A stretch of DNA of 64,000 bases, from NCBI GenBank assembly GCA_026214975.1, contig CM047806.1, positions 84,429,599 through 84,493,598 of the forward strand, written 5' to 3'. Under the pieces are notes generated by a model. It worked only from the letters and a program-made list of their open reading frames with translations, searched no databases and was not told where the DNA came from. Numbering within the stretch: the first letter of the stretch is position 1; each line of letters opens with the position of its first letter. Shown here in pieces: positions 1 through 10,988 of this stretch. This DNA is from Gentiana macrophylla (taxonomy: Eukaryota > Streptophyta > Magnoliopsida > Gentianales > Gentianaceae). The translations under genes were made by a program, and so were the position numbers.

Positions 1-1118
1 TATGCAGATTGAGGAAATCTGTTTATGGTTTGAAACAGTCCCCAAGGACATCGTTTGAAAGATTCACACGCTATCAAAGGAAATGAATACACTCAATGGA
101 AGCATATCACACTATTGTTCTACAAAAAAACTCTGAATCTAGGCAAATCACTTTTCTAATTTTGTACATAGATGACATAATCATCACTTGAAACAATCAA
201 TCAAAGACTAGTCACCTAAGAAAACTTCTCAACAGTGATTTTGAAGTAAAGGATTTGGGTTAGTTGATATTGTTCTTGGGAATGGATATATCCAGATCTA
301 AGGATGGAATTTTTGTTACTCATAGGAGATACACACTAATCTTCTCAGTGATTATGGGTTGTTGGGGAGGAACCCAATAAGTACTCTTATAGAATACAAC
401 AACAAGAATGGTATAGAAGAAGATGATGAAGACATTGATCTTGAATATTATCAAAGGTTTGTTGGGAGAGTAATCTACCTTTCTCATACCAGGCCATATA
501 TCACCTTTGGGTCAGCCTGATCAGTTAGTTCATGCACAAACCAAAAAGGGGAAATCTGGATACAGCCTTCAAGATGTTGAAATACTTAAAAGATAGTCCT
601 GGAAGTGGACTATTCTTCAAGACAAGGGGAGATATCATCATTGAAGCATTTTTTTGATGCTGACTGGGTTGGTTCCTTATCAGAAAAAAGATTTACTTTT
701 GGCTGGTGTGTTTTCTGATGCAGAAACTTAACATCTTGGAAAATCAAGATGCACTCGGTGCTGACCAGAAGCAGTGCATAAGCGGAGTACATGGATGCAG
801 CACATGTATTTTGTGAGATTATGTGGTTGTTACAAGAATTGAGGATCAAAATTCAAGAACCCACTAAAATCTAGTGAGATAGCCATTCTGCTATTGACAC
901 GACCAAGAACCCAACTCAACATGAAAAAACTAAACATGCTGAAAATGACATAAACTTCATCAAAGAGAAGTTGGAAAAAGGGGACTTCGGCATAACACAT
1001 ATTTCAACACATCAAAAAGTTGCTACTATCTTCACCAAAGGTCTCAGCAAACAACCTTTCCAATTCTACAGAGGAAACCTAGGCTTGGTGAACCAGTACA
1101 AACCAAGCTTGAGGGGAG
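1..1118 (+). pseudogene. pol: Ty1/copia remnant: 3' part of reverse transcriptase plus RNase H
   Basis: The window opens inside a decayed copia polyprotein. The first 70 bases encode a YGLKQSP-type reverse transcriptase motif, and positions 162-188 encode the catalytic block (L)YIDDIII. Reading on in shifting frames there is the FLGM(E/D) block, then RNase H pieces ending with a KHIE/FIKEKL-like motif near 940-975 and a VATIFTKGLSKQPF tail near 1018-1060, the usual C-terminus of copia RNase H. Stops and frameshifts interrupt every domain. The 5' part lies outside the window. The protein style resembles the element at 19971-29949, so it may be a diverged relative. It is not functional. Confidence 0.85.
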
Positions 1119-1536
1119 TTTTGAAGAAATTCAGATGTGATAGGATTCAGCTAGTCATTACTCATCTGACACTATCCAGCAGAGTCCTGTATTTCTCTCT
1201 CAACTGACTTTTATCTTGTTCTCTAAACCTTCTCATCTAGAGTTGCAGTCTAGTTGTGTCTGCTGTCTATATTTGAATTTTGAATGTTCCCTTTTACTAT
1301 CTTAATGTCTTTTTTAGTTTGTAATTGGTTTGTACCATTGCTTAAAGGCTCTTTAATATTTTAGTAGGTGGGATGGTGTCTAATCACCCCCCAAACAGAA
1401 ATTTTCAGTACTTCATGTATTTGTAACATATCTAAACCCAACTTTTCAAAGAGTAGGAGGTATGAATGAAAGAGACACTATTTATCTTCAATCTTTGTTC
1501 TATTATCTTGAATTTGAAATTCCGTAATATTTTACA
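1119..1536 (+). repeat. probable 3' LTR of the first copia remnant
   Basis: A purine-rich tract (CTTGAGGGGAG, about 1108-1118) directly follows the RNase H tail, as a polypurine tract should. About 418 bases of non-coding sequence follow and end in TTTTACA. At 1537 the sequence changes abruptly to coding remnants of a different copia element. No second LTR is present for comparison, so the edges are inferred from the tract and the switch in content. The expected initial TG appears mutated. Confidence 0.5.
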
Positions 1537-3283
1537 TCTTTAGTCTCATGTGTCATCTCATCAGTTTAATCGCACCAAGCCTTCCTCTTCAACTACTCCA
1601 AATCTATCTCTAGTTTTGTCTCATCCCTTGTCTCCTCCCCCTTCCCAATTTGTGTCTCACAATCCTATATACAGCTCACTAATTCTTTGCATATAGATTC
1701 CTCTTATGGATCATCAATCTACTCATCACCTACAATCCCTAGTTCTACTCTAATTTCTCCTTATGTTTCTTTTGTTCCCACTATCCCAAATCATCATCCC
1801 ACGCAGACAAGAGGCAAGAGTGACATTCTTAAACCTGAAACTTATTGTTATCTACGTACTTCTTATCCTTCTGTCTGATCTCCTAAAACCACCAAAGTTT
1901 CAGAAGCCCTCAGTAATCCTTATTGGAAGAAGGCTGTGGAGGATGAGTACAATGCCATAATGAGTAACTATACATGGGAGCTGGTTCCTAGTCACAAGCA
2001 CAACGTCTGTTGGATAACATGTGGGGTTTTAAACTGAAACTCAATCCTGATGGGACTGTCAACAAGCATAAGGATATGATGATGGACAAAGGATTTTATC
2101 AAACACCAGGTTTACGTACATTACTTAGACACATTTAGTCCTACTGCAGGAGCCTCGACCAATAGAGTCATTCTGACATTAGTAGTAGCATTATACTGGT
2201 CTATCTAACATGTAAACATAAATAATACATTCTTGAATGAGACAATACATGAATCTGTTTTCATGAAACATCATGAATGTTTTGTTGACAGTACTAACTT
2301 AAGTACATGTATCATCTAAAGAAAGCCATCATGGTTTGAAGTAGACACCTAGAGTCTGGTTTGATGGACTGAAGAATGAATTGATGTCCTGGAATTTAAA
2401 GCACCCCAGAGCAGATCCCTCACTTTTTATTATTCACTTTGGAAAAACCTTAGTGTATGTACGTCCTTGAATATGTTGATGATATCTTGATTACAAGTAA
2501 TGATACTAATATATTTCATCATTTTAATGGCTCAATGCACTCCATATTTTCTCTTAAAGATCTAGGAGACTTACATCTTTTTTTGGAGATCCAAGCATTC
2601 GAGGATCACTCAGGTCTTTATTTGTCTCAAAATGTATGACAACAGCTGTTGACAAAGTTAGGCTTTCAGAACTTCAAGCCTTGTTCCATACCTATGGTTG
2701 TGTCTCTCAAAACACAACAATCCTCACAACTCATGACAAATCCAACATTGTACAAAAGCACTATAGGAGCATTGCAATATCTCACCTTCAACAGACTAGA
2801 TCTAGCATTTGTAGTTAATTCTCTAAGTCAACAAATAAAGTATCACCTACTCTTATCCACCGGCATCTAGTCAAGCATCTGCTACGTTATATTCAGGGAA
2901 CTCCTTACCATGGATTGCTTTTCAAACCCCCTCAGCCTCTACACGTTCATGGCTTTAGTGATGTTGACTAGGCTGTGATAACAAGGATAAGAGGTTTGTG
3001 GCTTCCTACTTATCTATTTGGCTGGTATCTTAATATCTTGGTCTTCCAAGAAACAACATATGATGTCTCGTTCTAGTACATAATCTGAGTATATGGCCTT
3101 GACTAATGCATCACCAGAAACACAATGTTGCTAAATGTTTTATCCGAGTTGCGTCTTGTACCTACTACTAAGTTTATACAATGGTGTTATAATTTGTGAA
3201 ATTTGGATCCGTTGATCACAACCTTGTTCTACACTCTAGAGTAAAGCACATTGTCTTAATAGACCCTTCAAATGTAGGGGGAA
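1537..3283 (+). pseudogene. pol: Ty1/copia remnant (Ale/Retrofit-like): linker, reverse transcriptase, RNase H
   Basis: A second, more decayed copia polyprotein. A Ser/Pro-rich linker (about 1560-1800) leads into a reverse transcriptase start near 1890-1990 (WKKAVEDEYNAI, TWELVP in pieces). The catalytic block EYVDDILIT lies at about 2466-2495, followed by SLKDLGDLHLFL. GALQYLTFNRLDLAF is at about 2767-2811 and RNase H fragments run to about 3240. A polypurine tract (TAGGGGGAA) lies at 3275-3283. There are many stops and frame changes. The GALQYLT and LKDLGDLHLFLEI wording is typical of the Ale/Retrofit lineage, which is an inference. Whatever LTR followed is cut short before the bHLH exon. 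Confidence 0.8.
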
Positions 3284-3413
3284 CATGGCACACTAATGTG
3301 TATAAAGCAAGATTTGTGCGTTCTATCTTTGGCTAGCTATCATATACGATTATGTGAGAGTTAGATCACGTTATTTGCTACAAGAAATAGTTTATAAAAA
3401 TTAGAAAGTCTAC

Positions 3414-3565
3414 CTTCTTGAGTCCGGGAGAATCTTTGACAAAGAGATGAAAAGTTGAGCCAACTTTTCACGACGTCTCCTTTCTGCGACAACATGATCT
3501 TGAGCTTGCAGCGGATCTCTCGCCGTGGTGTTTGCATCATTATTGTAGACCACATAAATCTGTGA
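3414..3565 (-). pseudogene. exon of a bHLH transcription factor gene, basic region and helix 1 (broken)
   Basis: The minus strand encodes QAQDHVVAERRRREKLAQ followed by a helix ending in SKIL(P). This is the basic region and first helix of a plant bHLH DNA-binding domain; the AQDH(V/I)(I/V)AER(R/K)RREKL form fits the NAI1/bHLH18-25 group (inference). The exon is bounded by an acceptor (AAAAG at 3566, or CACAG giving a start at 3559) and a good donor (AAG|GTAGAC at 3413-3412). The family normally ends this exon LPGLKK. Here one base is missing in that stretch (CCGGACTCAAGAAG), so the last residues shift frame. The exon for helix 2 is not found downstream. The partner exon lies at 8532-8781, beyond a retrotransposon. 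Confidence 0.75.
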
Positions 3566-3621
3566 CTTTTGGGAAGATCACATATGTTAAAAACAAAAGG
3601 ATATGGAGAATAAGGGTTTTC

Positions 3622-4000
3622 TGTTGGAATGAGATATTATTAATGGAGAAGTATTTGAGAGTGGAAGATGGTAGGAAGATTTGATGGAAGAGACTTCTTT
3701 TATTACTTCAAAACTTCTTGATTTTTGCTTGATACAAACATTATGGCTTGGGTCCTATTTATAATACTAGTCTTCAACTAGGATTGTTTCTAGAGTCTTC
3801 CACCTTATTCCTTTACTACCTTATTCTAGTGTCTTCCATACAAGATAATTTATTAACTCTCTAGAATTCTCCACACAAGTACATCCTACAACATAATTCT
3901 AGATTGACTCATACAAGTTTCTAGATCTTGGACCTTAAGGCCTATTTAATTTTGGACTCTTTGAGAAATTAAGGCTCAAAATCAAGTTTACATTTCAACA
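3622..4000 (-). repeat. 3' LTR of the Tork-like element
   Basis: 379 bases bounded by TGTT and AACA, matching 8112-8490 with no difference I could see. A TATTTATAATA stretch on the plus strand (about 3766-3777) lies within it; its reverse complement could serve as an AT-rich core promoter. On the inner side it abuts the polypurine tract. Confidence 0.95.
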
Positions 4001-4010
4001 CCCCCTCTTA
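4001..4010 (-). other. polypurine tract of the Tork-like element
   Basis: On the minus strand TAAGAGGGGG lies directly against the start of the 3' LTR (TGTTGAAATG). This is the standard place for plus-strand DNA priming during reverse transcription. Confidence 0.9.
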
Positions 4011-5560
4011 AACTTGATTTTTCTTTACTCCAATCAAGTTTCTCATCTTCACAAAGACTTCTTGCTTAAGTGGTTTTGTGAAGATGTCTGCCACCTGATC
4101 ATGTGTCTTCACATACTCCACTTGCACATTCTTTCTTGCAATGCACTCCCTTATGTAGTGATAGCGCGTATCAATATGCTTACTTCGATCATGATGGACT
4201 GGGTTTTTGGCCAAAGCTATAGCTGACTTGTTATCCACGCGAATAGTAGTTGGATCTTCTTGTGCCAACCCCAACTCCTTTAACAGATTTCGTAGCCAGA
4301 CTGCATGACAAACACATGAGGTAGCAGCTACATATTCTGCCTCACATGAAGAAAGGGTGACTATCGGTTGTTTCTTTGACATCCATGTGAAAGTGGTGTC
4401 TCCCATATAGAATGCGAAGCCGGTTGTACTCTTACGGTCATCCACATCTCCAGCCCAATCACTATCGGTTGTAACCCACAAACTTGTACTTATGCAAACC
4501 GAATAGTATAATCCATAATCTATCGTTCCTTTGAGATACCGGAGAATTCTCTTTGCACTTTTCCAGTGAGTTATTGTTGGATTCTCCATGTAACGACCGA
4601 TTACTCCAACCGCATCTCTGAATGTCGGGTCTTGTACAAGTCAGTACCGTAAACTTCCAACCATGCTCTTAAAGAGTGTTGGGTCTATTCTCTCTCGATT
4701 TGTCGTATTTTGACAACTTGATTCCACACTCTATCGGTGTACTTTACGGCTTGCAATTTTCCATTTTGAACCTTTTGAGAATCTCTCTTGTGTATCCTTC
4801 TTGTGAGATGAAGATTCCATGATCCTCTTGTTTTACTTCAATGCCAAGATAATATGCCATTAGTCCAATATCTCATCATCTCAAATTCTTTGGCCATATC
4901 CTTCTTTAACTCCTCAATCATTTTCGGATTGTTGCCGGTGAAGATCAGATCGTCCACATATAGGCAAACTATTAGAATGTTTTCGCCTTTTCTTTTAACA
5001 TAGAGAGCATGCTCGTATGGGCACTTCTTAAACCCTTTCTCTTGAAAATACTTGTCTATGCGGCTATTCCATGCTCGAGGAGCCTGTTTTAGCCCATAAA
5101 GTGCCTTCCTTAACTTCAAAACTTTGTCTTCACTTCCCTCGATTTCGTAACCGGGTGGTTGCTGAATATACACTTCTTCTTCAAGAATCCCATTTAAGAA
5201 GGCAGATTTTACATCCATCTGATGTATTTTCCACCTATATTGAGCTGCCAAAGAAATGATTAGTCTTACAGTTTCTAGTCGAGCAACGGGAGCAAAAACC
5301 TCTTCGTAGTCGATGCCAGCTCTTTGACTATACCCTTTTGCCACTAATCTCGCCTTATATCTTTCAACTTCTCCTTTGGCATTTTTCTTTGTTTTATATA
5401 CCCACTTCACACCGATCGCCTTATGACCTTTTGGAAGTGTAGCTAACTCCCAAGTATCATTCTTCTTAATTGCCTTTATTTCTTCATCCATTGCGTCTTT
5501 CCAGTTTTGGCTCTCGCATGACCTCTTCAAAGTCCATTGGCTCACAATCGAAAAAGGCAA
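4008..5560 (-). pseudogene. pol: reverse transcriptase and RNase H of the Tork-like element
   Basis: From 5560 down, a 240-residue open stretch carries the copia [43 protein letters not shown], the DVKSAFLNG motif with a catalytic aspartate, [11 protein letters not shown], and the YVDDLIFTG catalytic block near 4940-4965. It loses frame near 4838-4870 (after FEMMRYW). The connection/RNase H part resumes and from 4589 to 4008 is open again: SDWAGDVDDRKSTTG, SSCEAEY, DNKSAIALAKNP, a KHIDTRYHYIRE motif and the VADIFTKPL tail, ending with a stop at the polypurine tract. Catalytic residues are present. Only a few frame breaks separate the pieces. Confidence 0.9.
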
Positions 5561-5593
5561 AATAAGGTAAGATCATTTTGGTTTTCTGTTACC

Positions 5594-8071
5594 TCATATA
5601 TTTCTTGTAGACTCTAAAGCGTGGAGTTCTTTCTTCGAGCTTTCATTTGATGACAATACGTCTTCTTGGGTAGTTGCAATGGTGAAGTTTGTAGGGGTAG
5701 TGGGCTCCTCTCTTGGTTGCTCCATGTCGTCCTCGTCAATGTAAGGGAAGAAGTTATAGTCATCCTCACATGTCTCCCAATCCCATTCTCCTTCTTCATT
5801 AAATATAACATCTCGACTAATGATTGTTTTTCTAGTATTCGGATTGTAAAGCTTGTATCCTTTGGTGTTGGAGTCGTAACCAATAAAAATATACTTCTCG
5901 CTTTTATCATCCAACTTTCTTCTATGCTCGTCAGTATCTCGAACATGGGCTATGCTCCGAAAACTTGTAGATGAGAGACTCTGAGGCTTCCTCCCACTCC
6001 ATGCTTCTTGTGGTGTCTTGCCCCATACACTTCTTGTTGGTGACCGATTTGACAAGTACACTGCAGATGCAACAGCCTCTGCCCAGAGCTCCTTTGGAAG
6101 TCTCTTGCTTTTGAGCATACTCCTCGCCATATCAAGGATTGTTCTATTCTTTCTTTCGGCGACTCCATTTTGTTGGGGGGACCTTGGAACCGTCAATGGC
6201 CGACGTATTCCATTTGCACTACAAAACTCTTGAAATTCATTTGAGGTGAATTCTCCTCCCCGATCAGATCTCAAGGCTTTGATCTCTAGGCCACTCTCTT
6301 TTTCCACAGCAGCTTTAAATTTCTTAAACATCTCAAAGACCTCTGATTTTTGCTTCAAGAAATACACCCATGTTTTTCTTGAAAAATCATCGATGAAGAG
6401 GAGGAAATAGTTACTCTTACCAAGAGAGCTTGGTTTGATTGGACCACACACGTCTGTATGTACGAGTTCTAGTGGCTTTTGAGCTCTTGAAGTGGATTCC
6501 TTTGGAAAACTTTTCCTAAATTGTTTTCCAAGTAGACACCCTTCACATACTTGATCGGGATGATGAATGCTGGGTAATCCTCTCACCATCTCCTTTTTGG
6601 AGAGCAACTCTAGACCTCCAAAATTGAGATGCCCATATCGAAGATGCCAAAGCCAAGATGCATCTTTGTAGCATGCCTTGAGACACTTTGCAACATCGTT
6701 TTGAATGTTTATCACAAACATCCTATTCCTTGTCATCGGCACCTTAGCAATTAAGTTATGCGCTTTGTCTCGTATAGAAAGGTTATTATCTCTTAAGTGA
6801 ATATCATAACCTTTCTCCAAAAGTTGCCCAAGACTCAAGATGTTGCTCTTCATGTTTGGGACATAATAGACATTGGAGATGAATTGATGTTGTCCATTCT
6901 TCAATCGGATAAGAATTTTACCTCTGCCTTTCACTGCTATTTTAGAGTCATCTCCAAAGGATACATTCCCGTTCACAGATTCATCAAGCTCCACGAACAT
7001 GCTTTTTCTCCCACACATATGATTGCTTGCACCGGTATCCAAGTACCATCCTTCTCCAATTTCATGGCCTTTGTAAGCTAGAAGTAGAGTACCATCCTCT
7101 TGATTTCTTTCTTCAACATAGTTGACCTTTTCTTCAACTCTATTAATTTTAGGAGCTCTACATTCGGAGGCATAGTGACCAGGTTTTTCACAATTATAAC
7201 ACTTCACATATGACTTATCATTCCTTGATCTTGAGTTGCCTCTTCCACGTCCTCGTGATGGAGTTCCTCCCCTTTGAAAATTGTCGTTGTCGTCAATCGA
7301 TTGTCGACGTTGTCCATATCCTTGTCCACGTCCTCGTCCTCGTCCTCGACCGCGGCCTCTACAATATCCCTGGTGGCGAATGTGTTGACTTTCACTATGA
7401 TTGTTTGTTTCCTTTCTTGGATTAACTTGAGTCTTGAAGAGCTGTTCCACAATCTCTTCCTTTTTCTTTTTCTTTTCTTCATAAGCTTGTAAGGAACCCA
7501 AGAGTTGTTCTATAGTCATGGCTTCCAAGTCCTTAGTTTCTTCGATGATAGCAACAATATGCTCGAACTTGGGATTTAGCGATCGAAGAATCTTTTCCAT
7601 GATCTTTACGTCATCGAGCTTTTCACCATTCCTCTTTAGTTGATTAGTAATGGTTAATACTCAGAGAAATAGTCGAGACGACTTCTCCTTCTTTCATATG
7701 CAAAGCTTCGAACTCAGCTCTTAAGGTTTGAAGACGTACTTTCTTGACTGGATCTGCCCCTTTATAGGAAGTTTGAAGCTTCTCCCATGCCTCTTTGGCA
7801 GTCTTTGCTTCCGATATCTTTTCAAAAGCATCCTCATCCAACCCTTGATAAATGAGGGTAGAGCTTTCTTGTCTCTCTTTCTTGAGTCTCTCAAACTATC
7901 CTTCTGAGTTTGAGATAAACCACTTTCATTATTCGGCTCATCGTAGCCTTTCTCTACTATCTCCCATACATCTTGTGATCCAAGGAGGGCCTTCATCTTG
8001 ATGCTCCAATTATCATAATTGCTTTTGTTGAGCATCGGGACTTGAAAGGGAACCATGCCGCTGCTAGCCAT
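5594..8071 (-). pseudogene. gag-pol: gag, protease and integrase of the Tork-like element
   Basis: Gag starts at the ATG at 8071 (MASSGMVPFQVPMLNKSNYD) and shifts frame near 7850 and 7640. From 7600 to 5594 there is one 668-residue open frame. In order: end of the gag core, an Arg/Gly-rich RGRGRG stretch, a zinc knuckle CYNCEKPGHYASEC (about 7162-7203), protease motif WYLDTGASNHM (about 7016-7049), the pre-integrase WLWHLRYGHLN...CEGCLLGK, and integrase with HTDVCGP, SDRGGEF and NGVAERKN, giving an intact D-D-E triad. A stretch near 5980-6000 (PQSLSSTSF) is shifted relative to the usual RVSHLQVFG, as if two single-base changes cancel. The frame closes at 5594, just before RT. Confidence 0.9.
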
Positions 8072-8096
8072 TACTTGATATGATCACGAACCTTGG

Positions 8097-8108
8097 GCTC
8101 CGATACCA
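8097..8108 (-). other. primer binding site, initiator-Met tRNA type
   Basis: The minus strand reads TGGTATCGGAGC three bases inside the 5' LTR. It differs by one base from TGGTATCAGAGC, the complement of the plant initiator-Met tRNA 3' end. Confidence 0.9.
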
Positions 8109-8111
8109 CTT

Positions 8112-8490
8112 TGTTGGAATGAGATATTATTAATGGAGAAGTATTTGAGAGTGGAAGATGGTAGGAAGATTTGATGGAAGAGACTTCTTTTATTACTTCA
8201 AAACTTCTTGATTTTTGCTTGATACAAACATTATGGCTTGGGTCCTATTTATAATACTAGTCTTCAACTAGGATTGTTTCTAGAGTCTTCCACCTTATTC
8301 CTTTACTACCTTATTCTAGTGTCTTCCATACAAGATAATTTATTAACTCTCTAGAATTCTCCACACAAGTACATCCTACAACATAATTCTAGATTGACTC
8401 ATACAAGTTTCTAGATCTTGGACCTTAAGGCCTATTTAATTTTGGACTCTTTGAGAAATTAAGGCTCAAAATCAAGTTTACATTTCAACA
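8112..8490 (-). repeat. 5' LTR of the Tork-like element
   Basis: 379 bases, TGTT...AACA, identical by eye to 3622-4000. The outer edge is followed by the target duplication TTTTC at 8491-8495. It lies 36 bases inside the bHLH intron, counted from the splice donor at 8531-8530. Confidence 0.95.
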
Positions 8491-8531
8491 TTTTCATGAT
8501 ATTTCAGTTTCATATGGTAATTAGTTCTGAC

Positions 8532-8781
8532 CTGAGAGTTTGTCAGCCTCCAAGGGTGAACTTGGGCTCCCGAAATATATAAGACGAGAGGACGAAGCCA
8601 TTGCTGTATGATTCAATTCAGCTTCAGACTTGAAATTATTAGTGTTTTGGATCCATTTGTTTACACTCTGAGAAATCGGGATGTTCTCAGAAGCAAAAGG
8701 TTTGATATCCAAATCGCTATCATCTTTATAATCATCTAATGAATTTAGTATTTGTTGAATATCGAAGCTGGAAATATCCAT
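8532..8781 (-). pseudogene. 5' exon of the split bHLH gene (N-terminal region)
   Basis: An open frame from ATG at 8781 reads MDISSFDIQQILNSLDDYKDD and continues to ADKLS, followed by a strong splice donor (TCAG|GTCAGA, intron from 8531). Unspliced it would stop ten bases later. It has an acidic, Ser-rich N-terminus with a SSSRLIYFGSPSSP stretch, similar in style to the N-termini of NAI1/bHLH18-group proteins, so I pair it with the bHLH exon at 3414-3565. Without the retrotransposon the intron would be only about 85 bases. The donor leaves phase 1, while both possible acceptors before the bHLH exon give phase 0, so the joined frame does not fit. An acceptor-like CACAG just before GAAATGG suggests a possible 5' UTR intron. 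Confidence 0.6.
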
Positions 8782-10630
8782 TTCCTGTGTTCAAGAAAAT
8801 TAATACACCAGTTAAATAATGCAAGAACATGTACATACACATTGACACAGGCTTATATATCATGAATACAATACTTATACTCTTATTTAATAATAGTAAT
8901 GTTATTAGTTTTACAATAATTAAAGGTTGTTTTTTATATCAGTTATAAATTTTGACAATTTAGTTATACCACTCGCATTTTCATTTGGAAGAATTGTTGA
9001 CTTTAAACAACTTGTATTGTGCATGCACGTGCTTGATAGCTGTAAAAATTAAAGAAAATGCTCAAAACCTGTGAACTGTTCGAAGAACACATGGGTTATA
9101 CCTTAAACATCAGGTAAACAACCCTAATTTATTTCAAAGTGTTAAGTTTCGATATTGTTAAATTATCGTCTCAACATAAAAAAAAACTCAAACTGATGAG
9201 AAAATAGATAATTAATATTCTATAAATTTCAATATGTCTCGGTGAATCTATAATAAAACTCTCGATTTGAATTATCATTTCTTTAGAATAAAACATAAAC
9301 TGGTGAAAACATATCTATAATTAATATTAGGTATTGTTAAAAAAAACAATTTGAACATAGAAATATGTAAAAAGAACAGTGAAATTTTTTTCAGACAAAA
9401 ATGACATATCCTTATTCCACTATGATACTGAACCATTAGATTTGAGACCAGTTCCACTGCAGTAAACAATGGATTTGGGGTTATGAACAGTGGATTTGTA
9501 TTTCCACTGTCCTGATTCCTATTTTTCCCCTCCTTTTTGTTCTTTTAAACCACTCTCCCATTACTATTTTATACATTTCAATAATGCTAATCTTGGTTGT
9601 TACAAAAAAAATAATAATAATAATAATAATTTTTGTCTCAAAATTTTTTTTTTTGAGGAAAATAATAATAATAAAAATAATAGACAAAAAACTGCACACC
9701 ATGATGATAATCTGCAAGCTCTTAGGCAGAGCCAGCAGTCTGTGAAGTTTCATTTCAAGAAAAATAATCTACAGCAACTCTTTTTTTACTTGCAGAAACC
9801 CATAGTATTGTAATCATTTATGTAAAACTGCAGATTTTGATAGAAAACTTCCAAGAACACATTCTCAAAATCAAAATATAAGAAAATGCAAATACATACC
9901 TCAAAATCTTCATAACGGCTACACATTTTTCTTCCAAGAGAAAATAAAGTCAATGCTCCAAACACCCTGTTGGGGAAAAGGAAAATCAAACACAAACATT
10001 CAACAAAAAAAATAAAAATTACAATTAAATCAAAACCAAAAAAATTCTTCAATAATTAATGAGCAGGCCCAGGAGGTGAGATCTTACTGTTTTCGATAAT
10101 CAATTAAACACAAGGGTTCTTCGATATAGTTTCAACTCTTAGCTCTTCACATTTGGTAATCTGATCATTAGATTTACACGTTTAAATAGCATGATTGAGG
10201 AGAATATTTTATGTGAATAAATAATTAAATAACTTCAATAGGACAATTTAAAAGGAGGACTAGAAAATGCAGAGAATACGGTTGTTGGAAGATTACATCC
10301 CATCCCATCTAAGACTAAGATTCTTTTACATTTTTTTAATGTTAATTTGTTCAGTCATGTTCTAAAATAGAGTTCTCATTTGGACGGTGATTGCTCTCAA
10401 GTCTTAATCCCACGTGTAAAACCATCATGTCTTACTGTTGTTTTGATGGCTATAATTATAGGGAAGTTATTGTGTGGCGATGGATTTTAAGGTGAAGTGA
10501 TGGGTGAAACGATCAGAACCACACATTTAAAATACAAAATAAAAGTGTGGTGTGTGGGCTGTCACACGGTGTCTCCGCACCGTGTGTAGACACCACACAA
10601 TAACCTCCCATAATTATAACTCACAATTTT

Positions 10631-10678
<48 letters not shown>

Positions 10679-10779
10679 AGAAACATAACTCACACTATTT
10701 TGATAAGATACTTAATACTTACTCCATCGCTTTTCCATTATATATTTATGTTTAAAGCAGTTATTTATTTTCAAAAGTA
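8782..10779. other. non-coding stretch upstream of the bHLH exon
   Basis: AT-rich sequence with no convincing long gene. It holds a short AAT repeat (about 9611-9630) and a 46-base T run (10632-10677). On the minus strand an exon-like piece at about 9903-9969 is bounded by CCCCAACAG and GAG|GTATGT, but I cannot assign it to a gene. The part nearest 8781 would be the bHLH 5' region or promoter. Confidence 0.5.
10632..10677. repeat. poly-T run
   Basis: 46 consecutive T bases. There is no retroposon body beside it that I can recognise, so its origin is open. Runs of this length are also prone to sequencing error. Confidence 0.9.
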
Positions 10780-10941
10780 ATCCCTCCGGTTTTTTTCCAA
10801 CTGTCACGTTTGAAGAAAAAATAACTATCATTTTCTAGATGAATCTTGTCACTTTTTTATTCAAAGTTAGTCATTTTCTAGATGAACATGATCAATTACT
10901 TTTTCTTCAAATGTGATAGTTAAAGAAAAACGAATGGAGTT
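10780..10941. mobile_element. small MITE-like inverted-repeat element
   Basis: The left end ATCCCTCCGG...TGTCACGTTTGAAG is matched in inverted orientation by CTTCAAATGTGATAGT...CGAATGGAGT at the right. Inside, TCATTTTCTAGATGAA occurs twice in direct orientation. The TCCCTCCG start, next to a TA, is typical of Stowaway-type elements. The exact edges are uncertain by a few bases. Confidence 0.55.
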
Positions 10942-10988
10942 TTATTTATTCGTATTTTCTCCACTTTGACATTATTTAGTATTGAATA

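Larger units (their letters stand above)
3622..8490 (-). mobile_element. full-length Tork-like Ty1/copia retrotransposon, recent insertion
   Basis: A 4.87-kb element with two 379-bp LTRs (3622-4000 and 8112-8490) that I read as identical base for base. It is flanked by a perfect 5-bp target duplication TTTTC (3617-3621 and 8491-8495). Inside are an initiator-Met tRNA primer site, gag, protease, integrase, reverse transcriptase, RNase H and a polypurine tract, all on the minus strand. The order protease-integrase-RT-RNase H is that of Ty1/copia, and the motifs resemble Tnt1/Tork elements. It sits in an intron of the bHLH gene in sense orientation. Identical LTRs mean a recent insertion, yet the coding region has several single-base frame breaks. 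Confidence 0.95.

Noticed and set aside
6797..7081. Open frames on the plus strand opposite the Tork-like integrase and protease
   Set aside because: They mirror a clearly coding minus-strand polyprotein and carry no motif of their own.
9490..9813. 107-residue frame with Asn and Phe runs
   Set aside because: The runs come from AAT and T-rich simple sequence, with no conserved motif.
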